DNA from: Micrasema longulum
Lineage: Eukaryota > Arthropoda > Insecta > Trichoptera > Brachycentridae
Direction of reading: 5' to 3'
Length of the DNA stretch: 64,000 nucleotides
NCBI GenBank assembly: GCA_022494885.1
Contig: JAGVSM010003565.1
Location: 248,001-312,000, forward strand
Positions 40,061 to 51,490 of this stretch are shown in pieces. The notes beneath the pieces are model-generated. The model ran no database searches. It was not told the origin of the DNA and saw nothing but the letters and a program-made list of their open reading frames with translations. The translations under genes and the position numbers were made by a program. Position 1 is the first letter of the stretch, and every line of letters begins with the position of its first letter.

Positions 40061-41103
40061 ATCTTTTTGTGAAAATTTAAGTAAAGAAATTTTATGAATT
40101 GTATTTTTTTAAAGTATGGTAAATTTTAAAACCTTATTCTGTTAAAAAAGTATTTTCTTTCAAAATTTAATCGATACACACTGAATGAATAATGTGCAAC
40201 AAGTCTAATACAATACGGTAGGTAACCACAAAATGCAGTAAATACGATATAATGTCAACAATAAAACAAGGTAGGTATGACAATACGCGTACGTTCATTT
40301 AAAACGAATATACAAATACATATTATATGCACCCACATAATATATAAATAAGAATAACATATAAGTTTGATAGAAATGATTCGAATGATTATTCTGGGTT
40401 GATGACTCCCAAAAGAATTATTGTGGAAAAATACTAACTTAGTGAATTTTGAAACAAAACAGGGTTTTTTATAGTCACTATAATATTAAAACAAATATTT
40501 TTCATAAACAAAGTTTACTTTGTTTCTACGACATGTATAATGTTGAAAACAAACAATAGTTGTGGACGTTTTCTGCTGATTTTAAAAATGGTTGTAATTT
40601 AAGCTTTATTGCTCTGGAAGAAGGTGATTTTAACAATTTGTGTATGAAAGCGGCCTGGCTGTTTTTAGCAGGAAAATTGACATTACTGCACAGTGCACAC
40701 GATAACACCAACATCTTATTTTTCAAAATTGTGGACTATCTGCTTTCTGCATAACTACGTCAAATTATAATATTAGGGTTAGCGGTAGCTCTGTTTAAAA
40801 TCGAATAGTATGCTATTCTAGAATTTTCGACTTATTTAATATTTATTTTTTTGACTTAATGAAAACTTAATTACAGGATTTTTATTTAGGTATCCATCTT
40901 TTAATATTAAGTGCGAATGACTGTTTGTTTATCTAAATAAAATAAAATAAAATAAATGAACTACTCTGATCAATGTGATTCACATATTAAGTTCTCCAAA
41001 GCGAAAGCCGTATTCAGGAGAAGTGTACAAGTTTGGATTTTATCTAAGGGAAGAGACCATTGCAAAAGACTGCCGGTAGACATTGCATATATATATATAT
41101 ATA
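40061..41103. other. No firmly recognised gene
   Basis: At 40526-40754 two opposite-strand ORFs of 64-66 codons overlap; neither has motifs I know. A LINE-like tail AATAAAATAAAATAAAATAA lies near 40936. The end holds a short (TA)n at 41089-41103. Confidence 0.4.
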
Positions 41104-41826
41104 CTACTAGCTGACCCGACAGACGTTGTCCTGCCCGAACGTTGGCTTGCCCTGGAAAAAGACTTTTTATTGATAAGTAGGTACCTAGGTACTTGTTAGT
41201 GATTAAATTCCAAAACGAAAAATTGTTAATATTTAAATATTAAATTTAAGTAGGTACTTGTTTATGGTTGAATTCCAAAACATAAAATATTTTTTTTTTT
41301 TCATATTTGAATTTGAATGCATTCTTTTTGCAAACGTCAAACTCCGGCCTTCTCACCAACAGAGGGATGTACTCTTAGAGTATTATATGTATATACTCTA
41401 AGGATGTACTTATGTGGGAATACGATTTTTAAAAATGTATTGAATTTGATATTATTTTAGTATTACCAAAAATCCAAAAAATTAGATAGAAATTACAAGG
41501 AATTTAAGGAAAGAATCTGATTGAGATCCACAAAAAACCAATGCTGTTTGTCAACATTCAAAAACAATATTTTTTTTACACAAAAAACAAAATCTTTCCA
41601 TTTTTTTGTCAATGCATTCTCCTCAAATGCAACCCTGGTAGATCGATGAATAAAACATTTATGCTCTTTACTTCTTTTTTACACATTTGATTGAAGATAT
41701 TAATATCTACGAACACGCACAGCGCAGAGATCTATATTTCTCTGAAAACCGCACATAAATCGGTTAATCCGTTTAGAAGGAGTTCAGTGACATTACACGT
41801 ACAGAGAAATTTAATAAAAATAAAGA
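41104..41826 (+). repeat. Repeat family C, copy 2
   Basis: ACTAGCTGACCCGACAGACG to CGTTTAGAAGGAGTTCAGTG. It is longer than copy 1 (2000-2590) because of a partial internal duplication around GTAGGTACTTG. Confidence 0.75.
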
Positions 41827-41929
41827 TCTAACTTGTTGTCCAGATGCTTATTAAAATAAATGTTTTTGTAATAATTAATATTTGTAGTATTCCTAAATAA
41901 TATGGATGCTTATACTTTCCATTATATTG

Positions 41930-42010
41930 TATTCTCTTGGCCCCATAGAGTAAGGGATACTTTCTTTTTTTATTATGTATATTTGTATGAATAATTAAAT
42001 AAATATGTTT
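41930..42010 (+). mobile_element. LINE 3' tail
   Basis: GGCCCCATAGAGTAAGGGAT and TATTTGTATGAATAATTAAA match 60490-60590 (CCTCATAGCGTTAGGGACAC, TATTTGTATGAATAAATAAA). A 3'-end-only remnant. Confidence 0.6.
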
Positions 42011-42654
42011 GGTTTCCAAATACATCATTCTCAGAAGCTGTAGTTTTTGAATTTTTATTAGATACAGTATTTTTTTAGTAGGTATAATTTCTATAAACTT
42101 AAACATTGAAAAATAACATATTGAACTGAATTAAAAAACAAATAATCATATTTAATTTTTACGGTCCAATGAATCGAAGATTTTTCTTTATGATGCATGT
42201 ACATTGCGCCTACATAATCGTAAAAAATATTTATATTCACCCACTTAATTCACACTTTTATTTAGTTCAAATATAAGGGGGCCATTAAAATTTTATCTAC
42301 GAGGGGATTTAATATTCTAATTTAAATACGTAAGTATAGTCAAACACCCTTTTCATAAATTTACCCTTATATTATGTGATTATACATTCAAAATGGGCGT
42401 GACGTGATTGGTGGTTTTTTTGTTCCCTTTTCAAACTGGTTTACCCCGCTCCTATTGGTCAGATTTAATGGAGGGCGTGTCCACACCCAAAGGAACACAC
42501 ATTAAAATTGAATTATGTTTGTTATTATTTTTAAAATAGGTCCGACATTTTACATTAAACGACTTTAAAAGAGAACATTATGTTTTTTTATTAAAGGAGA
42601 AAACAATATTATTCTTTTTTATCGATAATAAAAGCACTTAAAACTACCTGCGAC
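42011..42654. other. No gene; possible regulatory patch near 42.4 kb
   Basis: At 42393-42482, GGGCGTGACGTGATTGGTGG and CTCCTATTGGTCAG give two CCAAT boxes (minus strand) and a CRE-like TGACGTGA. A similar pairing occurs at 18.77-18.81 kb. No ORF or splice signal next to it. Confidence 0.35.
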
Positions 42655-42780
42655 AAGTCACAAGCCTTGTAAATGCTTACGCTTCTATAGTATACCATGA
42701 AAAATATTTCCCGTCAAGAATACAGTGGAAAATAGAACCAGAAATCTGGACTCGACCAGATGGCTACTTCCAGATAAAAA
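42655..42780 (+). repeat. Diverged family A piece
   Basis: GCGACAAGTCACAAGCC, TGTAAATGCTTACGCTTCTA and AATATTTCCCGTC follow the family A order loosely. Confidence 0.45.
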
Positions 42781-42944
42781 AAATACTGACAGTACCTTAA
42801 CGATGTATTTATTTAACTAAAATTCTGTATCATTTATTGTTACGCACAAAATGATATAATTACTACGAAATTATAACAAAAAAATATTTTTTAATAAAAG
42901 CTGAACATTATCAACCCTCCTAGGCTTAAGAGTGGTGTCTAGAG

Positions 42945-42985
42945 TCCCCCAGGGGTGGTATTCTAAATCTTCTTCTGTATTAAGA
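42945..42985. mobile_element. Single end of TGGTATTC MITE
   Basis: CCCCCAGGGGTGGTATTC matches the left end plus CCAGG flank of the Harbinger-like MITE. No right end is found downstream, so it is truncated. Confidence 0.5.
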
Positions 42986-43889
42986 GATTAATTTAAGAAT
43001 TTTTATTTTTTGCATGCGTTTGCGCTTTTCTTCATATCTAGCTACACTAATAATTAATCGTCAAATAAATACGAACACGTGAAATCAAACGTGATGATTT
43101 TCATTTAGAACATTATTGCGTCCTTAACCGTTACCTAAAACACTTAATTAAGTTGGATTGGCCAAAACGTTTTTTTAATTCAGTTTTTTAAACAGTTTTA
43201 GACGTTTGATCATAAGTGTGGCCATTATATAAAGCAAAGTGTTGTCGCATTAAAAAATAAAAATCCTCAAATACACTTCTCTCTAGGGGGGTAGAGAAGA
43301 TTTGAAGAAGGTAGCTTATTTTTTAAATAACTTTTTTTTAAATAATCCTACCCCATAATGTTAAGAAATAATTAAAATTACTTATTTGAATATTTTTCTG
43401 CCAAATTCTTTCAATAATCAATCTCATTTGTCTATGCCTTCCCCCTGCGCAAACATCAAACATTGCAATTAATCTCGGCTATCGCCGACTATTACATGCT
43501 AGCCAATTCGGCCCATCGGGCCTCGGTTGATTACGATCTCGTACACCTAAAAATATCACATTTTGTTTTTCAGAGCAATCGAAATGGTATTTATTTCTTT
43601 AAAGAAATACGTTATTTTGTTTTTTGCCTACTGCTAAAATAAATCGTTTGGCATGGCATCGAAATCAAAAGCAAAAATCTTATGTTTGACAAAATCCATT
43701 AATCATAATAAATTTGGTAGGTATGTACGAGTATACCTATTTTGCAGATTTTTTTTACATTTGCAATTTATAATTTGCCGTCTAACTAGACAGGAGTATG
43801 TTTAAGGCTAATATCAGGGTCGTGCGGTGGGGTTTTTAATTAGGGAAGGAATGAATACATACCTGCACAGGTAATTGGTACATAACGAA
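42986..43889. other. No recognised gene
   Basis: Includes a GC-richer patch at 43470-43550 (GCTATCGCCGACTATTACAT, GGCCCATCGGGCC). No ORF, repeat partner or convincing splice context. Confidence 0.4.
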
Positions 43890-44540
43890 CGAACGAACGT
43901 TCATTGGACGAACCACGGCTGATATAGTGTTACTCACCAACATAATATCTGATAAAATAGATTCCCCCGAATAGGTTACCCGCATTCATCTTAAGGTACC
44001 ACAGAGACAAACGCGTTATACACAACTTTTCCACATACCTAAATGCAGAACAAATTCGTCAAAAAACGCTACGATTAACCGTATTATGGATATGTATAAC
44101 AGGAAATTTAACGAAATAGATATATTTACCAAAAATATTAAATTTATCAAAACTGCCATAGGTAATAAATTGACTTTGTCCGCATCCTCCTCTCCGTTGC
44201 TGTCTATCCCTGAACAAATATTAGTTTTATAGCGAGAAGATCTTTTAATATAATTATGTATCCCCGTACTGCGGGCCAACTGTTTGTGACACCTGATTTT
44301 TATAATCCGAATCATTTCTATTAAACTTATATGTTATTCTTATTTGTATATTATATAGGTGTATATAATATGCGTTTGTGTGTTCGTTTTGAATCAACGT
44401 TCGCGTATTGTCAAACCTTATTTTATTGTTGTCATTATTTCGTATTTACTGCATTTTGTGGTTACTTACTGTATTGTATAGGACTCGTCGCACATTATTC
44501 ATTCGATGTGTATCAGTAAAATTTTAAAATAAAATGCTTT
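43890..44540 (+). mobile_element. Jockey/CR1-like LINE C-terminal region
   Basis: Plus strand: LLTNIISDKIDSPE, stop, VTRIHLKVPQRQTRYTQLFH, IPKCRTNSSKNATINRIMDM, YNRKFNEIDIFTKNIKFIKT then a stop near 44231. VP-R-TR...F..P..RTN..KN..I.R....YN...DIF matches the tail at 27.7 kb in plan. The 3' UTR ends near AAAATAAAATGC at 44535. The minus-strand ORF here is a shadow. Confidence 0.8.
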
Positions 44541-44631
44541 TTTTTTTCAGAATACGGTTTTGAAATTTAACATACTTAAAAAAAAAAAATACAATTTATA
44601 TCATTTCGTCATTTGAATTTTAACAAAAAGG

Positions 44632-44985
44632 TTTCTAACTTTTTACTAAGCTCTTTATTGTACCATTTTTAAAACAATTTACAAGTTGTAAACAATTATT
44701 TTTTTCATACTTACGCACCCACACACACGCACCCTCTCCCTCATTCATTCCGACACGCACATGTATCCTCTCCCTCATTCATTCACGCATACACACATTC
44801 ACATACACATGAATACAAACGTCACACAAATACAATTACTAAACTTCTTTTCTTATATACTCGTATTATGTGTCATTATATTTACAGTGGATTTTTTAAT
44901 TGGCTTTAGTATTGTTGAGATTTTTCTAATTATTTTGTTTATGTAATAGCTGTAAAAATCCCAAATAAAATAAAATAAAATAATA
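44632..44985 (-). repeat. Repeat family D, reverse copy
   Basis: ACTTACGCACCCACACACAC, GCACCCTCTCCC and TAGCTGTAAAAATCCCAAAT are the reverse of 39731-40060. The AC-rich block is its TG run. The 61-codon plus-strand ORF is incidental. Confidence 0.75.
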
Positions 44986-45039
44986 ATACACGGCCCTAAA
45001 GAAATTAACGACTAACTAAATACTATATAGTACATGGGA

Positions 45040-45910
45040 GAAAATAGAGGAACGCGCCAAACTTAAAGCACTGAGAGATAGTGAAGATGACCCTAACCAC
45101 GTGGACACCCGTAGAGATGATTATAGGCACCAGGCTTTTTTAGTCAACGTTCTGCAAGACTAAATAAACGCCTTCATCTAGATTCATTAATTGCAACTGC
45201 GGAGCAAGCTGCTCAAAGAAATGATCCAAAGAAAAATTTTCAAATCACGCATAAGATCTTGGTAAACGCACGATCACCCCAGAAGTTGTAAAAAAAACTC
45301 TGATGATGTGATCAAATTGGACACAGACCGCGTAAAGGAAATATGGCGGGGTCATTTCCAGAGAGTACTTAATCGCCCCCCTCTTTCTTCTACCCTCGAT
45401 ATCTCAATAGAGACTGCATCAAACATTCCGCGGGCAGTCAACATTCCTAGTGGTTCTCCGACACTGGCTGAATTAGAAATGGCCGTGTCAAACTTGAAAA
45501 TCAGAACTGCACCAGCTGACGAAATACACCCGGAATTTTTCAAAAGCAGCATCACCGGCATTGGTGGCTCTTTATACCAACTAATGACCAAGGCGTGGGA
45601 ACAAGAGAGGTGCCCGAGAGACTGGGTAAAAGGGGAGATCACCGCATTGCAAAAAATGGTGATCCATTAAACTGTGATAACTATCGTGGTATCACGCTAC
45701 TTAGTGTGCCGGGAAAAGTGCTTTCATGTATTTCTGCAAAGAGTTCGAGAACCCACCATGCGAGTATTAGGGGAGACCAGGCAGGTTTCCTACTTGGTAG
45801 GTCATGTGCCAAAATATCACAATCGTGTCTAAACTAGATGAAAAATGAAAAGAAAATAATGTATTTGGATGTGCCGATTGCTTTCACAACTACGGCTTTA
45901 AAGTAGGTAC
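45040..45910 (+). mobile_element. LINE, region before RT core
   Basis: Plus strand: TWEKIEERAKLKALRDSEDD, stops, DTDRVKEIWRGHFQRVLNRP, LAELEMAVSNLKIRTAPADE, IHPEFFKSS, WEQERCPRDWVKGEITALQK, a frameshift, NGDPLNCDNYRGITLLSVPG, KVLSCIS, RGDQAGFLLGRSC. This is the N-terminal half of an RT domain (fingers, with the NYRGITLLSVPGK motif). The reading ends before YADD. It could belong to the same family as the relic at 36855-37620. Confidence 0.88.
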
Positions 45911-46385
45911 TTCCTCCACATACTTGAAATAGTTTTAAAGACCGTGGATCTTCCTATCGGTTTCACTTATACAAAAAGCAATGTGTTCTACATTACAGAA
46001 TTTATTTCATAAGTTTTGCATTTTTCGTAAATATGCTTACTGTTTTTTCTTGCATACCTTTGTTATTTTTGTTTTTTTTTTTACTTTATAAAACTTTTTA
46101 TTATATCTTTTCTAACTAATTTCACATATTTTTTCTGTATATTCTGTGTTTATTATTTAGTATGTTAGCATGTATTTTATTTTTTGTAAATGCCTTTTGG
46201 GCGTTAATGAACAAAATAAATAAACGAGTAACTCTTTTAAATTTTTAAATTTCGTTTATCGTGATTTTAATTAAATTTAACTCTGCTACTTTCACTGCCC
46301 CTTTCATTGTGAGTTTGGCAAATTACATGGAAGGCCTTTGACGGATATTGTCATTCATCCTCATGACTATATTTAAATATATATA
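45911..46385. other. LINE-tail-like sequence
   Basis: TTTTGTAAATGCCTTTTGGG followed by AACAAAATAAATAAACG at about 46210 looks like a LINE 3' end, but the coding part is gone. Confidence 0.4.
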
Positions 46386-46560
46386 TTTTTATATATCTAG
46401 CTTTTTAATCTTTATTTTCTATTAAATATGTTCTGTAACTTGAATTATATTTTTTTTAATTTTATTTTATTGGTTGGTTGGAAGAAAGTGCCATTTGGCA
46501 ATAAGCCCGCCAATGAACTAATTACATTATGTAAAAAAGTTAAATTAAAATATAAAAAAT
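46386..46560 (+). mobile_element. LINE 3' UTR, second copy of the 19.2-kb family
   Basis: AATATGTTCTGTAACTTGAA, TTATTGGTTGGTTGGAAGAA and TTTGGCAATAAGCCCGCC match 19540-19660 nearly exactly. 3' end only; the 88-codon ORF is the UTR read through. Confidence 0.8.
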
Positions 46561-47140
46561 ATATTGCAAACACCCAAACACGAATGGTAGCAAAAACTCG
46601 ATTTACTTGTATCACAGTGTTTCACACACAGTCCATTATGCTAATTTTAAAAATTTTATACCATCAGACAAAAATGAATAGTTACAACAATTAAAAAGTT
46701 TGGATGTTCAAAATCAAGAGCAAATATTTAAACGTTTCAATCTAAATAAAAATAAAAAAAGAGACCCACCCTATCCTGAACTCCATGCAGTAGAAAATTG
46801 TGTATCTTTTAGAATATAATATCTAATTTTAAGCAATCTGTTTTAGATAATATAAATGAAGCGTAAATAAAATATAATGTACATATATGTATGAAAAATT
46901 ATTATGAAAATCCCCCTCCTTCACATATTGTTGTTTTAGATAATATATTATTTGTTCTCTTTACTGTGAAACATTTTCTCTCATTATATTTGTGAAAAAC
47001 TTTAACGAAAATGTAAAACGAACTTCCTCTCTAAACATTAATAGAGAAGTAGAAACGTTTTTATTAATTATGCAGGTACAAAACATTTGCAATTTCACAC
47101 TTCTTTTGTTAACATTTTTTTAAATAAAAAAATAAAAAAC
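46561..47140. other. No recognised gene
   Basis: AT-rich, no partner repeat, no ORF of note. Confidence 0.4.
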
Positions 47141-47144
47141 ATAA

Positions 47145-47260
47145 GCATAATGGTGAATGTCACACAGTGTGTAAAGTGACGACTTAAACCAGCCATTGAC
47201 AGGTTATAATTCATGTGAATGCCTAAACTTCAATAGTCTCTTTCTCAAATCTTTTTAAGA
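47145..47260 (+). repeat. Repeat family A fragment
   Basis: ATGGTGAATGTCACACAGTG, GTGACGACTTAAACCAGCC, TGACAGGTTATAATTCATG. The central palindrome is decayed. Confidence 0.7.
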
Positions 47261-47324
47261 AATTAGGTGAGGTATCCAAAATAAAACATTTTCATTGGAT
47301 TTAATTCTACTTTTTTTATTTTTT

Positions 47325-47400
47325 TAACAACTTGACGCGTTTCGTCTTGTTAGAACATTATCAAACTAACTGATATATTTACAAAGTTTCCTTATATCCA
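47325..47400 (-). other. Hammerhead-like motif, third family, copy 1
   Basis: Minus strand: TTGATAATGTTCTAACAAGA, CGAAACGCGTCAAG. The ACGCGT palindrome after GAA plus the GTC triplet parallels the Penelope-type tails, but CUGANGA has decayed (TTGATAA). The same text recurs at 49345-49380. Probably a Penelope-like end; no ORF attached. Confidence 0.4.
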
Positions 47401-47614
47401 ACAATAATTGATGTTCAATAATATAGGTGCTTAATAGTGTTATTAGTTTTTTTCACTGAAAAATGAAGAGTTGAACCTAGTTAATTCACCTTTGCTTAAT
47501 ATTTTCAAAACATAAAAAACTTAACTATTTGTAACTGTAATCTTGTAATTGTAAATTTGTAATTTTTTATGATAAACGTATTATATACCTACTCAATATA
47601 TAAAAACTTGTTTA

Positions 47615-47682
47615 AATTTATTCTAACAGAGAGGGAAAACATTTTTGAGAAGGGAATATGGGAGTCTAGAAAAGTCTATTTT
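47615..47682 (-). repeat. Family A piece, left of LINE insertion
   Basis: AACAGAGAGGGAAAACATTT, TTGAGAAGGGAATATGGGAG, TCTAG: family A in reverse, cut by the LINE at 47690. Confidence 0.75.
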
Positions 47683-47689
47683 TTATTTT

Positions 47690-48958
47690 TTTTATTTTTT
47701 TTTTTTTTCTTTTATTCAGGAAACATACAGTACAGTTACAAAGTTTAATATTTTACACAATTGGACTTAATTCTAATGGACCAGTGAAGTTTCCATATTA
47801 AAAAGCAATTAAATCTAATGTTAATTATGAAAGTATAAAAAAGAGAAGGAAAAAGAAAACATAAATGAAAGTTGTTTAAAAATTTGAATTTAAGTGAAAA
47901 AAAAAAAATATTTTAAGGTTTGTAGTTTGTAGTGAGTATTTACAAATGGAAATAATATTAAAAATGAAGAAAACTTGTAAGAGTAATTAAGAATTAAGAA
48001 TGGAAATAAAGAATGAAAAACATACTCAGATGTAAAAATAAAATAAAATAGTAATAACATTTTTTTTTTAAAAAAGGAAAAACATAAACACATATTTATT
48101 TTAAGGGATTCAAAGAAACGATGAGAAGAATCTTTAAGTGGAATATAAGACAGTAAATTTAAATTTAGGTCAATTTAAAAAACATCTTCAAAATTAATGA
48201 CATATTATAGTAAGAGCAGCAATATATTGATTTTATTAACATATATAATATAAGTAATTAAAAGTTGTTTAAAAGTATAACAAGTATAAAAACATGCCAA
48301 TGGAAGCAGAGAAAAAAGAAAAAATAAAGAAGGAATAACAAGTATGGCAAGTAATCATTTAAAATTTGAAAAAGCAATATAAGGAGAAGATTTTAAACCA
48401 AGAGAAGTCGATAAAATTTCATTAAAGCGATTTTAGAAGTAATACAAAATTTCAAAAGAGAAATTTAATTTATAATAATAATATGAATGTATGTAATTTG
48501 AGTGATATAAGAGAAAAAGGGACCAACCGGAGTTTTATTCAAAAGTTTTCAATACACTATTTTTAAATAATTGTAATCCTGTATGATATATATCTATATG
48601 GTTGAAAAAGCTGTTAAAAGTGGAACACGATCTGTGTAAAAACGAATTCTGGCAATAGTTCGTATTGACACTAGGTATTCTAAAGGTTGGGTGATTTCGT
48701 AGGGCACGTGATGGACAGTTAATTTGAATTTTATTTAGGAGCTGGGACGAATCAGCTAGACTGTTAATAATTTTATAGAGGAATGTGAGGTCCATTAATG
48801 TTCTCCTTTTTTCGAGGTTAATCAGTTTGTGAAAACGTCCAGATAAGTCATGATTTGGAAATATAAGAGAGCATCGGAAATTCAAATGTTTTAAAAATTT
48901 GTTTTGTACTTTCTCCAGCCTGTCAATATAAGTAATGTATTGTGGATTCCAAAGTCTA
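47690..48958 (-). mobile_element. Jockey/CR1-like LINE, 5'-truncated, with target duplication
   Basis: Minus-strand LINE of 1.27 kb. The poly(A) is the T run at about 47684-47710. Near its 5' end: TRLWNPQYITYIDRLEKVQN, KFLKHLNFRC, INLEKRRTLMDLTFLYKIIN, INCPSRALRNHPTFRIPSVN, TNYCQNSFLHRS, stop at 48535. This is the post-RT tail; RT itself is absent. A long AT-rich 3' UTR follows. AAAGTCTA occurs at both boundaries (about 47675-47683 and 48950-48958), a good candidate target duplication. It is inserted in a family A repeat. Confidence 0.9.
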
Positions 48959-49200
48959 GTTGAGGAAATGTGGATTTTAAAACATAGGCAAAATGGTGAA
49001 TGATACACAGTGTTTAAAATGGTTACTTAAACCAGCCAATGACAGGTCATAATCCCTGTAAATGCCTAGACTCCCATATTCCCTTCTCAAAAATGTTTTA
49101 CCTCTCTGTTGAAATAAATTTGAATATGAATAACTCCCTGGGGAGGTAATCCAGCCAGTCTGCCAGCATTTGGACATACTCAAGCATTGTAAAAGCTTGT
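48959..49200 (+). repeat. Family A, forward copy right of LINE
   Basis: GTTGAGGAAATGTGGATTTT, AACCAGCCAATGACAGGTC, TAACTCCCTGGGGAGG, CCAGCCAGTCTGCCAGC, ACATACTCAAGCATTGT. Near-complete right half. Confidence 0.85.
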
Positions 49201-49339
49201 TTTATTCCTACTTCATTAATGAAAAAACAGCATTCCCAATTAATTGAATTAAAATGATAACATATGACGAAATAATTTTATAAAATCTGATTGTATTTCT
49301 ACCTTAGTTGACATTTAACATAAATCTTAGTTATGTAAA

Positions 49340-49385
49340 AAAAATGACGCGTCTCGTCTATTAGGACATTATCAAACTATGTTTA
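49340..49385 (-). other. Hammerhead-like motif, third family, copy 2
   Basis: Minus strand: TTTGATAATGTCCTAATAG, ACGAGACGCGTCAT. GTC/GAC can pair as stem II. GAAAC has become GAGAC. Related to 47325-47400. Confidence 0.35.
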
Positions 49386-49539
49386 CTATATTTTAATATG
49401 GAATCCTAACAATTATCTGCATACACAATAAATATGTTTTATCTCCGTTGTTATACGTCGATTGTTTATTAGGACAAAATATTGGCGACCTTACTTCCCA
49501 AATAAACTTTCGTTTTATTGCCATTAAATCCTCAAGGTG

Positions 49540-49740
49540 TGATCCTTAATTCGCCCCATTAGAGCCCTAAGTGTCCCGATAGGCCCTTAAATGCCCCGTT
49601 CGGGGCGCCCGGCGCCCGTCCCGTCCCGTCCTTATCTGGAGACTAGACCGATGGGCAGGCGCCTCCACTAAACTTGGGAATCGATATTAATTCTTCCACC
49701 GAAAGAGGCCACGGCCTAATCGATCGAATCGGAACATCGA
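49540..49740. other. GC-rich island, function unknown
   Basis: Markedly GC-richer than the surroundings: CCCGTTCGGGGCGCCCGGCG, CCGTCCCGTCCCGTCC, GATGGGCAGGCGCC, with ATCGATCGAATCGG at its end. No ORF, repeat partner or splice site stands out. It could be regulatory or an inserted fragment. Confidence 0.4.
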
Positions 49741-50470
49741 AAAGTGCTCCCTTTTTTATTATATGAAGCAGATAATTTAGAAATCAATGTCTTTATCGGC
49801 TGGGGAAATGATCACTGTATTTTTTTCGTAGACGGAAAAACAGATCAGAAAATATGTAAAGTGACCAAATTTAGAGGTGCAGCTGATTTTTTAACGCATC
49901 GTTTGACGTTGATTTATTTATTTATCTTGTACCCATGTGGATGAAGAATACAGTCCTGTGTGTGAAATATAACTGAAACCATGTCAAGTCTGTCTTGTTG
50001 TGTAGTGGCGTGTTCGCCAACCATTCTTCCTCATTTTATTGTGTTTTTAAGCCTATCAACAGGCTTATGAAAGTTCTAATAGATTGGCAATTTATTTATA
50101 TTTTATTTTATTATATTAGGTAATTCAACAAAGATACATACTAGAAAACATATAATTTGTAAGCATTCGTCGATACAATTTTTCATGCATTTATACCTTC
50201 AATTATTGAATTACGCAAAATAGATTTATATATTAAGATGTAATACATATTTTTGAATATTTTTTTATGCAGAATACAATTCAATAAAAATAATTTGTAC
50301 GTGTGTACTTATTAAATAAGATTTATTCCTACGACATTATTCGCAAAAACTGAGAGAGTATCATGAAAAATGGCAATTTTATTGTTTCGGCAGTATATAT
50401 TATTTTCCCGACACCAGCGGGCCATAGATGCGTGGTATGTAGCATTATTTGAAAACAAAGGCAGTTTAAA
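49741..50470. other. No recognised gene
   Basis: A 66-codon ORF at 49744-49944 has no motifs. Text near 49938 (GATGAAGAATACAG, GTGTGAAAT) resembles the family B flank at 21705. The rest is AT-rich. Confidence 0.4.
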
Positions 50471-50780
50471 TAACTCTTAAAAGACTGTGGTAAATAATCC
50501 CCTTGCGCGCGGTGATATACGCTGTTCATGATACGCGCGTGCGTCCCCCATCACTGTCATCAACCGACAGAAGACTGAATTTGTTTTAGACAACACCCGC
50601 CGCAGAACAGCGTCTCTGACTTCCTTGTTATGACTTCTATCTTTATGTTCTCTCTTGTATAAGGTTTGTGTATATATGTGTTGCTAAATTAGGGGACATT
50701 CATTCTTCGCGTAGCAAGGATAAATATTTTTTGTTTTAACATTTGGCATAGTTATACAAATTTTACTTTCCAAATGTTTG
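50471..50780 (+). mobile_element. Family B MITE, left part
   Basis: TAACTCTTAAAAGACTGTGG, CCCCTTGCGCGCGGTGATAT, GACTTCTATCTTTATGTTCT, CATTCTTCGCGTAGCAAGG, TTTACTTTCCAAATG. The right end is missing; family H text follows directly. Confidence 0.75.
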
Positions 50781-50940
50781 AAACGGTTTATTGCATTAGC
50801 CACGCACGATACGTCACGATTTGGTTATTGTTATGAACTTTGTTTGTAACCGTTTAAATTTAAATAGAACGTCATCACGCATCTTGACGTCACAATTATG
50901 AAGGCCAAAAATGTCGCTTTTTTGTAAGGACATATTTTTT
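50781..50940 (+). repeat. Repeat family H, forward copy
   Basis: CACGCACGATACGTCACG, GAACTTTGTTTGTAACCG, ATCTTGACGTCACAATTATG, AAAAATGTCGC; matches 23480-23640 reversed. The downstream ORF of that copy is lost here. Confidence 0.65.
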
Positions 50941-51490
50941 GATAATTTATTTTTATTTTATTTATTTATTTATTTATTTACACCTTTTATCAAAATACAA
51001 TTTTACGTTCACTTTTCCCAGCTAACAAGGGTACATATCCCGTTCGTATACAAATTTTGGTACACATACATACACAAATACACATATATACACATATATA
51101 CACACACACATACATACACCCATGCGCATACACATATATACATTCATAAAAACATTTATTTATGTGAAACTTCATGGTTGCCATCTATAAATATATTTTT
51201 TAAAATTATTCCTTATTTTTATATTTTATTTTCGACATCCAGTAAGAATCTCCAATCCGTGGCATTTATCAACTTTTCTGACTCCCTACGACCAATGTCA
51301 TGAAAGAGCGAGGTCAACACCTTCCGCAACTTGACAACACTCCCGTCTTTCCACGATTCTGGCAAAAGGTTATGGACATGTTTGCCTATGTAAAAGTGTT
51401 GTCTCGATGCCAGAACAGTGTTGACCCGGCGTAAGTATAGCCTGTGAGCTCGCCAATACATGACAGATGACATTAACATAACCATAGAAA
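50941..51490 (-). mobile_element. Probable LINE C-terminal fragment and 3' UTR
   Basis: Minus strand: LYLRRVNTVLASRQHFYIGK, HVHNLLPESWKDGSVVKLRK, LTSLFHDIG, then stop at 51219. The ...R...Y-GK-..N-LP.....LRK-L... pattern resembles LINE ORF2 ends, though it is less diagnostic than the others. The UTR includes a CA/TA microsatellite (51060-51140) and ends at a (TTTA)n at about 50957-50982. Confidence 0.5.

Noticed and set aside
44016..44315. Minus-strand 99-codon ORF with hydrophobic stretch
   Set aside because: Antisense to a LINE C-terminus on the plus strand, so the membrane-like text is incidental.
45352..45642. Minus-strand 96-codon ORF
   Set aside because: It is the complement of a clear plus-strand reverse-transcriptase segment.
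50911..51303. 130-codon plus-strand ORF with His/Thr/Tyr repeats
   Set aside because: Its core is a CA/TA microsatellite in the presumed 3' UTR of a minus-strand LINE.
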